DNA of 64,000 nt from Sisyra terminalis (GCA_958496175.1 OY292279.1:9052001-9116000), one strand, 5' to 3'. Shown: positions 1-12,600, numbered from the stretch's first letter. Notes: generated by a model from the letters alone, not told the origin. Numbers and translations: made by a program.

Positions 1-1000
1 ACGAATTTTAGTTTTTATCAACTTAGAAACTTCAAAATATTTTTCAAGTTTTTTTTTTTTTTAAAATGAAATGTTTAGAATAATTGAAGAAAAATTTTCA
101 AAATTTTGAAAATAAAATTCAAATAATACTTATATTAATGACAAAAAATGAAATTTATATGAAAATTATAAATTAAATTGAAATTATTCGAATATCTCAT
201 CAAAAACATTTAAAACCCGTACACATGAAAGTTTGATGATGAATATCTTTTGAACGGTTAATTTAATCGCCAAAACATAAGAAACCATTTTTATAGAGCC
301 GTTAATTTCCAACAAAAATTTGTATTGCGCATTGTATAACAGTCATTTATTGTCGAGTTATAAAACTCATAAACAAAAATGAAATTTGTCTTAAAATAAT
401 CAAAATTAAATCCTTAATATCTTTCAAGTGGTGAGGCTTACGGAAAAAATATAGAATACCTTTTTTGTAGAGCATTAAATTTCTTAAAAAAAATTTTCAG
501 AACATTTTTCTGTACAATCGATAAATGATGAGGTATGATTTTTTTTCTATTGGACTGAGAAAAATATACAAAACTGCGATGCGGAGGATCTTCCTATTAA
601 AATTAAGAGCTCATACTTGGTGAGAATTTTTTAAGGTGTCTAGCAACCCATTTTTCCGTGTCACTTGTAAAAAAAATAATCGATTTTTTTGACCCACACT
701 AATGGCTATCTTAGATGAAAAACAATAAAAACAAGGAAAGAATCCTTCATTAGATGCAAGTGTATTTTTCAAATGCTTAATCTGCTAGATCCTTTCACTT
801 GCACGACAGTACAAATATTTTTTCCTTAAAAATTAAAATAGCTAAAGATATTTATGCGTCAGCTACCATAAAAATATGATATTCAACATTTTCATTTTAT
901 CCGCGCAACAATTTTCCTCCAATTTTCTTAAAAACATTTTTCCATTAAACCGTCCCCATCACCACCACCAACGCAATATTTATAAGAAGAAAATTTAATG
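1..1000. other. AT-rich non-coding stretch with a dispersed repeat
   Basis: No coding region is visible. The part near 230-640 has the style of palindromic repeats seen later in the window (phrases about 'tagagc' followed by poly-T). A segment near 705-795 is closely similar to 28712-28783, sharing 'AAAACAAGG' and 'TCAAATGCTTAATC', so it is a dispersed repeat of unknown class. Confidence 0.5.
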
Positions 1001-1340
1001 CACATCCCTTTTAATATTTGTCACATCTTTTCCATGCCATTAAATCCATAAATAATTATCCCAATTCCCGTTGACAATATGCACGGCAAATAGATAAGAA
1101 GGAAACAATATGGAAACGTAGCACTACGAACAGCTGCACCGTGCCAGATATTCCCATTCTTGCCGAGATTTTCGTCTGCATCCCGGCTTAATTCCGGCTT
1201 CCTTTGTTCGTCAACTTGGCTCGTTTGAATTCCCATACGTGAGGCCAATATATCGACACCGAAATGAAAGGAAATGAGAAAGAAAAGCCAACGCTTGCGG
1301 ACCTCAACATTGTAATAAAACCCATCCAATTTTCATTTGC
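1000..1340 (-). other. Less AT-rich island with a 102-codon ORF; coding status doubtful
   Basis: This block is clearly richer in G and C than its surroundings. It holds a minus-strand reading frame (1021-1329) of 102 codons with two hydrophobic stretches, one near residues 12-30 and one near residues 71-95. I recognise no family. No splice context or neighbouring coding exon supports it. A conserved regulatory element that happens to be open in one frame is at least as likely as a small membrane protein. Confidence 0.2.
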
Positions 1341-2230
1341 GTTTTATTACTGTTAGAGAGAATTGTCTAATTAGTATAACAATTATTATTCCATTGTAAT
1401 TAAGATGTAAAAACGCTTCGGAGATACCGACTCGGTTTTGCGAATATTAGGAGGGAAATGAACGTCATTTTTTCCATGTCCTGGATATTTTTTTATGAGG
1501 AATATAATAACAAAGATGACGAGAGAACAAAGACGTTGGTCCCGTTATTGTCAAGACGATGAGGTTAAATGTTTTACAACATCGTTTCTCCGTTATATTT
1601 TTCTTCCCCATTCCCATTCTCCGTTTCCGCAATATTCCCAAGTGGAAAAAAGACAGATAGTGCAATCAAATGTGAAAGGACTTATATAAGATTTGAGTAA
1701 AGCGATGTTGAAACTTAAACAACATTGTCCTGTCCAACTTTGGTTAATTGAATTTACTTGTAATGACCGAACGAATAAAGCCGCTAAAGTAATATTAAAA
1801 CGAAAACGAGCACAACCCTCTCACTTACTCTTATTAGCCGAGGCCATATATAAGTTGCGGATCAACATTACACGTGTGCTAAAACTAATCCATTCTCACG
1901 CTATTCACCTCCGACACCCATACCCCCTGGGGGTTAAACCACCGCCGTATATGGACGAGAAAATCTTTAGCCAAGTCTTTAACCACACGCGCGCAACACA
2001 ATCAATTTGAAAAGGATAACATTTAGTGCTGCTTCAACGAAAATAAACACAAGATTAAAGCACAATCCTAATGTGAGAGGGGGGGGGGGGCGAGAAAGAT
2101 AGGCGAGGAAAAAAATCACAGTATAAAACAGAGTTGGATGGGAGAAAAATCAATCAAAGTCAAATGGTAAATTTGTCATTGATTTTTTTTATGAATCGTA
2201 AAAATGAGAACCATAAGCCTTCCTTACACC
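1341..2230. other. Non-coding stretch, partly GC-richer
   Basis: No gene is supported. The part from about 1850 to 2030 is GC-richer and includes CCCCTGGGGG near 1923-1932. A run of about ten G lies near 2080-2090. Open frames here start at non-ATG codons and show no recognisable domain. Confidence 0.4.
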
Positions 2231-2277
2231 TGATTAAAAATTATCCTTTAGGTAAACTTAAGGTTATAACTTTAGAT

Positions 2278-3564
2278 CAGTGGTTCTTAACGTTGTTGGA
2301 AATAAGACCAAAACTCTTCGGTAAAATACTTGTGACAAGGAAGCAAAATATCTGGGTATCACTTTAGACCAGACGCTTACCTGGAACATGCACATGGAAA
2401 AAATTATCAACAAGGCCACTATCTGCATGAATATGTGCTGGTATGCTTTTGGCAAAACATAGGACCTAAAACCAAGAATGGTATGGTGGCTCTATGCCAT
2501 GATAATTAGACCAACACTAACCTATGGTACTACCGTTTGGTGGCCAAAAGTGGAACAAACAAATAGAAGACTGGAAACCATAATACAAGGGCAGGCCTGT
2601 CTTGGCATTACTGGAGCCATGAGCACCACTCCAACAGCAGCCCTGGAAACCATTCTGAACTTGCCCCCCCCTGAGAATCTTTATAAAAGGGTTGGCAAGG
2701 AAGGGATCATACAGACTGCAGCTCAACAATAGCTGGAAACCCAAAAAAAAAACAGATTTGGGACACGTTAGAATTAACAATATAATTGACCATCCGAACT
2801 TCTGGATGATAGAGGACTACATGAAAACCAAATTTAGTTTTGAAATGCCTTCCGAGATCGAGATAAATCAAAGAGACGATTGGCAAAAGAAAAAGAAAAT
2901 AAATTCAAGTGACATAGTATGGTTGATATGGTTTCCTGACGGATCAAAGACAAATGATGGCGTAGGCGCTGGAATATGGGGGGCAAATCCCAGGAAACGA
3001 ATATTTGTAGGCCTGGGTAAAAGGCCTACAGTATTCCAAGCATAAGTCTATGCCATACTTAATCATCTGTCTTTAAAAAATATGAGAAGAAATTATCACA
3101 ATAAAAATATAAGAATCTTCTCAGACAGCCAAGCCGCAATTAAAGCGATCGAAAATTACCACACTAGCTCTAAGCTGGTTTGGGAATGTAAATCACTCCT
3201 CACCCAGTTGGCGACATCAAACAGGGTTACACTTGCTTGGGTGCCGGGGCACTCTGGTATCAAAGGCGATGAAGAGGCAGGCGAACTTGAAAAGGCGGAT
3301 TCAAGAATGTCATTCATGGATCCAGAGTCGGCTATAGGCCTACCAAAGTGCATAACAGCAGAGGAACTCTCATGAGAAGCCCCCAGAACAAAGGAAAAAA
3401 AAAACGTTGTTGGAGATACTGGCCTCCAACCCTCTTCTTAGTTGGAAAAATAAAAATGGTGCATAAATTTACGAAATGAACAAAACTATTAAAAAACCTC
3501 CGAACCTGCGAGACTGACTCACCAAGCCCCTAAGGTTTCATTCAACCCTGGTTAAGAACCACTA
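2278..3564. mobile_element. hAT-type MITE, copy 1, split by a LINE insertion
   Basis: The left end reads CAGTGGTTCTTAAC and the right end is its near-perfect reverse complement, GTTAAGAACCACTA. An exact 8-bp duplication CTTTAGAT lies on both sides (2270-2277 and 3565-3572), the usual hAT target-site size. Without the LINE (2301-3402 plus its duplication) the element is about 173 bp, matching the 175-bp copy at 3654. It has no coding capacity and would depend on a hAT transposase supplied elsewhere. Confidence 0.85.
2301..3402 (+). pseudogene. 5'-truncated non-LTR retrotransposon: RT C-terminus and RNase H
   Basis: This is a dead LINE copy of the RNase H-bearing group (I/R1/LOA-like). Conceptual fragments in shifting frames show the region after the RT palm (KYLG near 2350, then RPTLTYG, VWWP and CLGITGAM, about 2510-2620). 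An RNase H domain follows, with DGSK near 2940, SDSQAA near 3122 and WVPGHSGIKGDEEA near 3240-3280. At least two frameshifts and several stops are needed to read it. It ends in an A-rich tail (about 3391-3402). A repeat of AACGTTGTTGGA lies at 2289-2300 and again at 3403-3414, which fits target-primed insertion into the MITE. The endonuclease and most of the RT are missing through 5' truncation. Confidence 0.9.
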
Positions 3565-3653
3565 CTTTAGATGATCAAATATTCAAATATGTTTTCATAA
3601 GTCACAACTTACAAAATTATCCTTTAGGTAAACTTTAGGTTTTAACTTTATAT

Positions 3654-3828
3654 CAGTGGATCTTAACTTTGTTGAAGATACTGACCTCCAACTTTCTTCT
3701 CACTTGGATAAATAAAAAAAATATGCATAAGTGTACAAAATAATCAATACCATTAAGAAACCCCCGAACCCGCGAGACTGACTCATCGAGCCCCTGAAGT
3801 TCGATTGAACCCAGGTTAAGAACCACTA
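3654..3828. mobile_element. hAT-type MITE, copy 2, intact
   Basis: A 175-bp element with ends CAGTGGATCTTAAC and GTTAAGAACCACTA. It is flanked by CTTTATAT (3646-3653) and CTTTAGAT (3829-3836), an 8-bp duplication with one change. The sequence outside the element also matches that around copy 1: about 35 bp before and 50 bp after are near identical. The two copies therefore arose by tandem duplication of a segment already holding the MITE. Confidence 0.85.
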
Positions 3829-3879
3829 CTTTAGATGGTCAAATAGTCAAATATATTTTCAGAAGTCACAACTTACCAT

Positions 3880-6000
3880 ATTTCATTTTAAACAAAAATT
3901 CAAATCAAATTTTAAATAATTTTAACCAAAAGTGGATCGTTTTTAGGGAGTCACTGATGCTATGTTAATAAAATCTATTTCTATTAATGGTCAAGTCGTT
4001 CTCAAGTTATGGTTTGATCAAGGGCAATATGAATTTATTATATATATATATAGACTATGCTTTTTCTTACAGTTTTAAAAGAAAATGTTTCTCCTGATAA
4101 TCTTCTATTATATGAAAATGAATTGAGACTTGTGGGTCTGGCAAAAATTTTGAAATGTCTGGACCACTTTGGCTCATTTTGGTGTTGAAATATTTGTAGA
4201 GGACAGAGGAAGATTTAAAAGGAGAGAAACCAGGAAGAAGATGAAAAGAAAATAGTATATTCAACTATAAATTTTCTCATATAAACTGTTAATACCAGTC
4301 AAACAGGCCAAATAGGCAGAACAGGCGTTGATACCAATAAATATTGGACAACAAACGAATATGTCATTTCGTGATTTTGTGGCTTTGCAAAAGTACTGCC
4401 ATTTACTTATATGTCCATGTTTTAATTAATATTTATTGTAATATGTAACAATTGGGAAAATGACATTCATTTGTCAATATTGTAAGGCGTTAAAATACAA
4501 TGGTGAATCTACTGGGTTATGTTGTGCTGGTGGAAAAGTAAAATTGCCCCAATTGGTTCCACCACCAGATCCATTACGCTCATTAGTTTATGGGATAGGA
4601 AATGATTGTAAAAACTCCTTGGCCAATATTCAAAAATAAAACAGTTGTTTTCAAATGACTTCATTTGACGCACAAACCAAATATTATTTTTAAGGAAGTA
4701 CGGAAGAAAACAGGAATATTCCCAGTAAGCTTCCAGTCCCTGATTAATACGGAATTTAGGATCGAATTGGCCAAATGAACAATACAATTTCTAGGGATAC
4801 CAATAGAGAAAATCAAAAATGTGTTTGGAAATATGTATGTATGGCCTTAAACTCATCAAGAGGTGAGAATTTAAGGATTTTTTTTATGCATATGATGATG
4901 ATTTTTCTGCATATATGATTTAACATGTTTTTATAGGTGTAAATCAAAATATATAAAATACAATGGATATTAATTTGATTGCCCTTAATTATTGTTATTG
5001 TAAGTAATTTAATCATTCAAAATTTAACAATATTACCAATATAAATTAATTTTCGCAATTCAATTTAAGGTGGTACGAAGTTCACCTGGTCTTCTGATAT
5101 TTTATAAAAAATATATTTGCATGTAACATAATCAAGTACATAGAAACTGTAACGACAACAATTTGCAATGTTAAGTGGAATATAAGTTTAACTGTAACAT
5201 AAAGTGGAATCTTAATATTCCTACTTTCAATTGGTAATATGAAATAAGATAGTTAAAGCTTGAAGGCCAAAATTTGTACGAGAGAATGTTTAAATAAATT
5301 AAATGCAGTTTTAAATATCTCGTCAGGAATCTGGAACCAGTTTAAGGTATTTATTATTTGTTGTCAATTATAAATACATTAACACCTTTTCCGAATCCAT
5401 AAATGATACCTTTGAGTTAACCTTTTTCTCACATTTTGACCTTCAAGCTTTTACTTTATTATTGTTTTTATCATCAGTTGAAAGCAGGTAAAATTCTTTT
5501 CAATTTCACACCTATTAGGAATTCGAACGGCTAGGCCCACAATATTGATCATAATAGACCAAAGGTCGGAAAATTTAACATAAATATTTGTCTACCTGAA
5601 TTCTATCGCACAATTCAAGAACAGGTTAATCAATTTCGATAATATTTTGTATTCAGGTATTTCTTAGTGTTTCGCCCAAAAAAAAAAAAAAATATAAGGA
5701 AGGTCACAAACAAGTTTAATCTAAATAGTTGTACCAATATTTTATTCTGGTATTACTTTTGGTTCCAATTTAAAGACAACTTTACTGATTTGGTAGAAAC
5801 TTTGTAATTAAGTTCAACTATTTTTTTTTTCGAAGAAAAGGTTGCCTATTTACGTTTAATTATTAATAATAAAAGTAGCATTCAGAAGAAGACCGATTAA
5901 AATTAATAAACGTACACCCATTAGTTGGATATAAATTGGTCCCATTAATTTAATATCTATATTCTTTTTTAAGATATCGCAAAATCCATACTTGATGGCT
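3880..6000. other. AT-rich non-coding stretch
   Basis: No coding region, RNA gene or clear repeat is visible. There is a short TA tract near 4040 and poly-A/T runs near 5680 and 5820. The short open frames here have no domain signature and match the base composition of non-coding DNA. Confidence 0.5.
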
Positions 6001-6008
6001 AAAAAATC

Positions 6009-6345
6009 AGGGATGGCCAACCCAAATGATATTGCGGGTCATTTCGGAAATGCATCATAACTCTGTGGGCCATTTTTGAAGTTATATCTCAAATTTTTCA
6101 TACTAAATTTAGATATACTGTAAGCATTTTTAATATATTGGTTTTCACCACTTTGGTCTTTATAAAATGTATATGTATTATAAAATTCTGATGCATCTCC
6201 TGGATCGAAAAAATTTTCAAGATGTGCCATTGCGCCTACATAGAATTCGTAATTGCAAAAACTTAGTATAATTATTTTTACTTTATAATTTAAACAAATA
6301 TTTATTAATAAGATGGGTTCGATTGTACTCAGGTTAAGAACCACT
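6009..6345. mobile_element. Possible hAT-like non-autonomous element
   Basis: The right side ends GGTTAAGAACCACTG, the same hAT terminus as the MITEs at 2.3-3.8 kb. The left side may begin CAGGGATGGCCAACC, a hAT-like start that shares only the CAG and AACC parts. I see no matching 8-bp duplication, so the left end is uncertain. It may be a solo right end. Confidence 0.35.
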
Positions 6346-8720
6346 GGTCTAAACTCTACGCTAATTTTTATATTATGGTAAAGTTAACGTAGGGTTTTTC
6401 CAAGTTTTATAAAAAACACAGGTGGCCTCATGCGCTACGTGACATATACAGAAGAAATTCGTATATATCTTCAGACTGATTCAAATTTCAAAAATTCTTC
6501 GTATGACGTCATATTTTTTCTAATGGGGCAATCTGTGTAATTTATAAACTTTGGGGTTTTTCTACAATAATTTCCTTAAATATTATCTATTATTGATTTA
6601 AATTTTCTCTCTAATGATTAAATGTAAGACCAAATGTTTAAATTTTTTTGCTAAGTTGATATTGTTTTGAAAAGATCGATGAAAAATGAAAAATGTGGAC
6701 AGGAAAAGGGTAAGGAGTCTCTGCATCAGTGGCGTAGCTATAGGGAAGCAATGTAGTTGGGTCCCTGGCTTTGGTAGGCCCCTTTGGTTTCCCTTAAATA
6801 TTAGCGAGGTTTTAAAATAAAAGAAACGTTTTATTGATTTTTTCAATGAAAGATCATATAAATGAATGGTCGAATTATTGCTTTTGGGATATAGAATCAA
6901 GTCGTAAAGTACGAATACTGTGATTGATAAATTTATAGATAAAAATTATTTATATTTACTTTTAAGTTTAAAAATAATTTTCCTTTGTATAAACTATTGA
7001 TATATAAAATATTAGTCGGGATCCCTTTGTTAGAATATATTTATGGGCCTTAAACTCTTATAATGCAACTGCTCTGCATTCTTCCTTATGGCTTGCATAT
7101 TTTGCCAAGGAAATACGAATATTAGAATTAATTTAGAGGAAAAGTTAAGAATTTTTGATGGGGTTCCTTTAATTTTTCATGCATGAAATTTGTTTCTAAC
7201 TAAAAATTTTGTGAAGGTTTAGTATGTTATCGAATATCTTACTAAGTATTTGACTAAATATTATCTAAAACAATCGACTTAACGTTTTCAAAACTAAGAA
7301 TACTTGGATTGCGATTCAAGGGGATGATTTTCAAGCATTGTCTTCCAAACATTCACTTTAGGCAACCCTGTTGAAAAAAAATCGATTCTAATAGTATTTT
7401 TTGGCCATAGTATTTTATTATCAATTTTATCCTCTTAATTATCGATGGATGTAATTTGGAATTAGTGCATTTTAGGACTAATACTTAATGGTTTTTTTCT
7501 GTTGTTGTGACCCTTTAGTATAGGACCTTAATATTAAGGCTTAACGCTAAATTTTTCAGTAGTAAAGACAATTTTCGACTGTTACTATAAATCCTTCTAT
7601 GATTGTTACAATTTCATCAATACTTGATGTTAATGAAAATGAATATTTAAGACTGTGTTAAAATTATTCAAGTGACCTTTATAATGATTTTTTTTCATCC
7701 CCTTTGCTAAATGAATGGAGTGATGATCCTATTGTTTTTGTTTCAAATTGTCTTTTCAATACTATAAAGCTGTTCCTAGAACTAGATATATTACAATGTA
7801 TTGAGAACTTTTCAAGATGTACAGTGTTATAAGTCTTTGGGAATAGATACTGTGATATACTAACAAAAAGACATAATGGAATCATAAGAGTTCTGTTTTT
7901 AATGGAACAAAAAAAAACAACAAATCTTAAATTGACCAAAGAACTATGTATGTTTGCTTGATTAAAATAAAAACTGCATGAATTTAAAATATCTTTAAAA
8001 TATATTAGATTTTATAAAAAGATAGTTTTTAAATTTGATGAGAAAATATTTATTATTATTTTATGGTTTAAATAGCAGAACAGAGTAAAATATTACTGTG
8101 TAATATGTTACTTGTACAAGAAGACAAGTTTATGTTGTGGTAATAATTTTCGCATGTAAATTGGTCCATAGTTGTACATAGTATATGCAACTGGTAGTAC
8201 ATCCCAAACATCTGTAATAATAATGTTTAACGCATTAAGGTTTTGAACTTAGAATATTGCTTTACTGTTTCGACTTAGTTAGTCCTTTTGATATTATTTA
8301 TAATTCTTAATCATTTTTGGTAAGCTATTATATCAATTTCTATGACCAGATAGTTAGGAATAGGCAATTATTATAGAACTTTAGAAATATAACAACTATA
8401 ATAACTTATAACTTTTACTTACTTATACTAACTATTACTATTACTTACTTATACTATATAACTATAATTTTATATACTATAATAACTTTGGAAATTAGCA
8501 AAACTTTAGTAAAGCAGTTATGCGATTCCCGGAATGGTTTTTTTAACTTGTCACAAGAATATTCTGGAATTGATTTTCATATGACAATAAATTTTAGTTC
8601 AATAAGTTTTCGCATTTGCGGTGGTGGTGCGTGTACCAATTTATTTCTGGTACCTCAATTTATGAGAAAGACATAGACGTGTTCATTTAACAGCATTATT
8701 AACATATCGAAGAGAATTAA
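6346..8720. other. AT-rich non-coding stretch
   Basis: No gene is supported. A CAGTGGCGTAGCTATAGG motif near 6727 resembles the start of some hAT elements, but no partner end was found. Short tandem ACTTACTATA-like repeats lie near 8400-8480. Confidence 0.45.
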
Positions 8721-9050
8721 AAGTTTTAAATTGAATTATGTGAACAAGACGAGCAACTTTTATCAGACATTTTTAGGACGAGCGTGTGGGCTCGTTGGGA
8801 ATTACCGACCGGGAATGCCGGGGATGAAAACGTACCTACGTACGGATACGAAAATGCGAGTAAAACTTTTTCTGATTCGTTATCGCCGCCGCTCATTCTT
8901 CTCCACACTCTAATTGAACAATTATTGGAAATCAAATCCAACCACACTGCCAATTTTCCCACTTTATTTCGATTGATAATTCAAGACCTCTCGGGAGATT
9001 CACGGAGGAAAACATACCTACTCGGATTGGTTGAGAATTGAATTGTTTAT
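8720..9050. other. GC-richer island, possibly regulatory or an unrecognised exon
   Basis: Base composition shifts sharply here (GGACGAGCGTGTGGGCTCG, CGACCGGGAATGCCGGGG, repeated TACGTACG). Overlapping open frames exist on both strands (for example 8784-9041 + and 8726-8962 -), but none contains a recognisable domain. A conserved regulatory block is the simplest reading. Confidence 0.3.
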
Positions 9051-9706
9051 TGTGGAAGCCATAAAAGCCAATTAATATTTTAAAATGGGGTTTGTAATGT
9101 TGTTAAATTTTAAACGGAATCGTGATCAATTATTAATTTCAGTGTAGAAAACTGTCAAGTAGAATGTCTTAACTCTTATTTTATTGAAGGTGATTTTTAC
9201 ACCGACTTGTCTACGACTATGTTGCATTGGTGAACTCCCTAAAGTTAGCCCCTCGACTTTGAATTTTACAATTTTTTTGTCGCTTACTCGTTTGTTCGTT
9301 AATTTTTTTCGTTTGTTCGTTCGTAGTTATTTTATATAAAAAAAAAATAAAAAAATTAACAAATCTGAAGTTATAGAAACCTAAACTTAGTCCATCATTT
9401 TATGATCGTTTTTTCCTTGAAATTTATGTAGTTTTAAAGATTTTCATCCTTTCGTGTAAGATCTACGTTTGTTTATCCTTGAGTTGTGGTATTTTTAAAT
9501 AAAAGCCAAAAATATTAAAAAAAATCCCTCACATCATTATGTTACATCGCTTAAATATGGAATATTGACACACCTGTGGGAAATTAGAGGCGGATATTTC
9601 TATTTACACAAATTAGTTTTACAATAATTATTGTTTGATAGATTATGGCGCTTGTAATCTGAACAATAAAACTTGAATTTCTTCTATGATTCATTTATTT
9701 TTGAAA

Positions 9707-10640
9707 ATTTTTTTGTGGACTATTATGTAATTTGCACCAGTTCAGCAATGTGTCGCTATATCATGGTGGGGATAGCAGGCAATTGATCTTTAGCGGCGTT
9801 TAAGTAGCTGAAGAAAGCAAACTTCATTCCTCTGTTTTTTTTATTTATTGATTATTATTGATCTTGTGGTCAAGCAACTGCTATTTTTTGGAGCTCTTGA
9901 GGGAGTTTCCGTTTCCGTCTTCTTTGTTTAATAGTTTCCTCTAAGTCTCGTTTTACTGCACTAGGACAATTTTCCAGGCCGTTAAGGAAATTCCTTGTGA
10001 GTTGAATTAGAAAGTCTTTTATGTATGGGACCTTCATTTGGTGATGAATTTGGTTGTTTTTCACATACCATGGAGCTTTAGTGATGTTTTTTAAGATTTT
10101 ATTTTGGAACATCTGGAGGTCATTTTGATTTTTCTTTGAGGATGGTAGCCAAAATGCGCAAGAGTATGTGAAAAGTGGTCTAATGACTGATTTGTATATC
10201 ATCATTGAACATTCCATACTTAGACGAGACCTTCTGTTGATAAGTGGGTATAATTGGATGTGTCGAATGTTGGATTCTTTGATTTTACTTGAGATGTGGC
10301 TTTGCTATGTTAATTTTGAGTCCAGAAGTATGCCCAAATATTTAACAGGCGTTTTTTTTTCGTACTCCTTGGAATTTCCATATGATCCATCACGATAGGC
10401 TCCAGTTGTTTGGAGAAACGTCTTAGAGGAAAAATTTTGGCGACGCTTTTAGATGGATTTATAAGAATTTTCCATCTACCAAACCAGGAAGATAGGTCGT
10501 TGATAGACTGCTGGGTTTTGTGAACGGCCCTTTGAAGATCATTGTCCAGGTTGATGATGGCGATGTCATCCGCGTAAAACATTGTAACCGATGTTGGAAA
10601 GTATATATCGTAAAAATTATTACTCATTTTCGTTTGTTCA
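9707..10640 (-). pseudogene. Jockey-like LINE relic, RT C-terminal half
   Basis: The minus strand encodes an RT palm segment with the catalytic YADD box (near 10577). It continues through NPSKS and a thumb/C-terminal region with MIYKSVIRPL and the 'APWYV' segment typical of Jockey-clade ORF2. The reading is split by a frameshift near 10310 and the 5' part is missing. The 3' UTR ends in a short A-run near 9707 (GTCCAC followed by A on the minus strand). The same element, with the same 3' UTR, occurs on the plus strand at 41430-42340, and both copies begin at about the same internal position. Confidence 0.88.
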
Positions 10641-11057
10641 AGAAGAATTAACGTTTGTTCGTTCGTAGATATTAATAATTTTCAAATTAAAAAGGAACGT
10701 TATTACTAGTGACAAGTGATTTAATGATCACAATTAGTATGCATAGATGATACATTGCTAATGAAATCAAACATTTCTTGCCAATTTATTTTTCAAATTT
10801 CTGAGAATCAACTAGAAATTAGCACTAATGATCATTACAAAAAGGGTTTATTCTTTTTCAGTGGTTAATATGTACATAATTATACCTTCCATATAAGATT
10901 GCACTAACACTTCTAATTGTTATCTAAGCAAGTAAAAAAAGAACAAAAAAAGATACAGAGTACTCAAATTTATGTTCTATAATAATAGACGCCATAAAAG
11001 TTTAATACATCTCCATATGATACATTATATATAGAATATCATTTATTTTTTTGCAGG

Positions 11058-11260
11058 AAAGTGGACATAAAAGGATGTAGATCCATATACTAATAATTAA
11101 TTCTACGATATTTCGGTGCTTTATTTGAACTTCATCAGGCTTCTTAATATAAAGTATATAATGTACTCATATTATATTAGGAAACCTGATGAAGGTTTAA
11201 TAAGGGACCGAAACGTCGCAGAATTAATTATTAATATATGGATTTACATTCTTCCATGTC
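11058..11260. repeat. Palindromic cassette with hammerhead-like cores
   Basis: The two arms (about 11095-11150 and 11175-11230) are imperfect inverted copies. The plus arm has CTGATGA at 11186, then a self-complementary stem (GGTTT/GGACC) and GAAAC at about 11210. The minus arm (11111-11138) has CTGATGA and CGAAA with a weaker stem. This is the order of the hammerhead ribozyme core, as known from termini of Penelope-like elements. I see no ORF in the cassette. Confidence 0.6.
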
Positions 11261-11539
11261 AACTTTCCTGTTAAAAATTAAGTAATATTATGTAAAATAA
11301 CAACAAATAATAACACAACAAATTTGTCAATTATTTATAGATGTATCTGATTTATAAGACTTCATTAACAACATCGACCCCACGTCCCAACATCTACTAA
11401 CAAACGTCAGAACATAGTAACTGTTCGTGATCATTAAATTACTTGTCACTTGTACGTTTGTTCGTTCCTTTGAAAAATCAAAAGTTAAGGCTGCTAACTT
11501 TAGGGAGCTGCAATGACATATATTGTGATCCAGAAATTA

Positions 11540-12040
11540 GTAAACCAGTTCATAGTTTGTGTACAATAAATATTGCGGTCCAATTTATGAAGTATAATTT
11601 AATATAATAATGTATATAAATCATACCATAAAAATAAATTTGAACAGAAGTTCAAACAAAAATATTTGTGACGTATTGCCCAGATACGTATTTTGATTGC
11701 CAAGCAATCTTCTTCAGTGGTCATCAAGTAGTTTGGATCACTCCGTAACTGCTTTGTGATGATTCAATCAGTTGCGCAAGTTAAAGCAGTTACGGAATGA
11801 TCCAAACTACTTGATGACCACTGAAGAAGATGCTTGGCAATCGAAATACGTATCTGGGCAATATATTTGTTTGAACTGTTTTTGTTTGAACTTCTGTTCA
11901 AATTTATGTTTATGGTATGATTTTTATACATTATTATATTAAATTATCCTACATAAATTGGACCGTTATATATTCTATATATTATATACACAGTATACCT
12001 GTTCCAAGTCAGCGAAAAAAATCTTATTTTGATATGTTCA
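11540..12040. repeat. Palindromic hammerhead-core cassette (family shared with 31994-32350)
   Basis: About 500 bp with inverted arms. The centre is at about 11760 and the outer ends lie near 'TGTACAATA' (11565) and 'ATACACAGTATACCTG' (about 11987). The plus arm at 11821-11850 reads CTGAAGA, then GATGC/GGCAATC, then GAAA. The minus arm at 11687-11716 is its inverted copy. The family at 32.2 kb keeps CTGATGA here, so CTGAAGA is a decayed core. No ORF is present. Confidence 0.65.
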
Positions 12041-12394
12041 TATTTGTTTTAACTTGGATAAAATTTCATTAATATCCCGCAAAAACGATTTGACTATAGT
12101 TGAAAAAATATCAACGCATGGATCTTTTGACAACATATGAACCAATATGCCATATTTTATAGTTTTATAAATTTAAAACTTCAGTTTTGGTTTAGGATAA
12201 TGTTAATTTAATGTTTACATTCTTTCTCACTTTTGCCAGATTTACTGGCCATAGATTCCTGCATTCCAGAAGAAGATTCTTTTTGAGAACTTCTGAAGTC
12301 TAAGCCTTGTTGACATAAACTCTGATCTTCAAAAAACTACAAAAATAATGATGACTTTTACGTCAATATAAACACAATTATTGCTCTATAAACT

Positions 12395-12600
12395 TCTACT
12401 GCTTTGCGTATACGTATTTTGATTCCTAAGCAATCATCTTCAGTGATTCTCAACTACCAAATTTTTTTTTTCCACAATTCAATTGTGAGGATTCACCCGC
12501 CATTTAACGATCATCTACAGTGCCATCCCATTGTACTTTCGGAGTAGTCCTACCCTATTTGATGATCTCTAAAAGATTTCTTGGCATTCGAAATAGTTAT
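12395..12600. repeat. Degenerate relative of the hammerhead cassette
   Basis: The sequence near 12405-12450 is an inverted, diverged copy of the core region (CGTATTTTGATTCC, AGCAATCATCTTCAGTG). Near 12555-12590 a plus-strand remnant reads GATTTCTTGGCATTCGAAAT. The stems are no longer fully paired. This is a decayed member of the 11.5/32 kb family. Confidence 0.45.

Larger units (their letters stand above)
9234..11506. mobile_element. Composite element with short terminal inverted repeats
   Basis: ACTCCCTAAAGTTAGC near 9233 is matched by its reverse complement GCTAACTTTAGGGAGC near 11490-11505, and some similarity continues inward on both sides. The interior holds a Jockey-like relic and a palindromic hammerhead cassette. 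CGTTTGTTCGTTCGTAG occurs at about 9311 and again near 10651, flanking the LINE part. No convincing target duplication was found, so this may be an old transposon loaded with insertions. Confidence 0.4.

Noticed and set aside
1495..2010. Plus-strand frames starting at 1495 and 1693
   Set aside because: The second begins at TTG, neither has a motif, and no splice signals or transcripts can be inferred.
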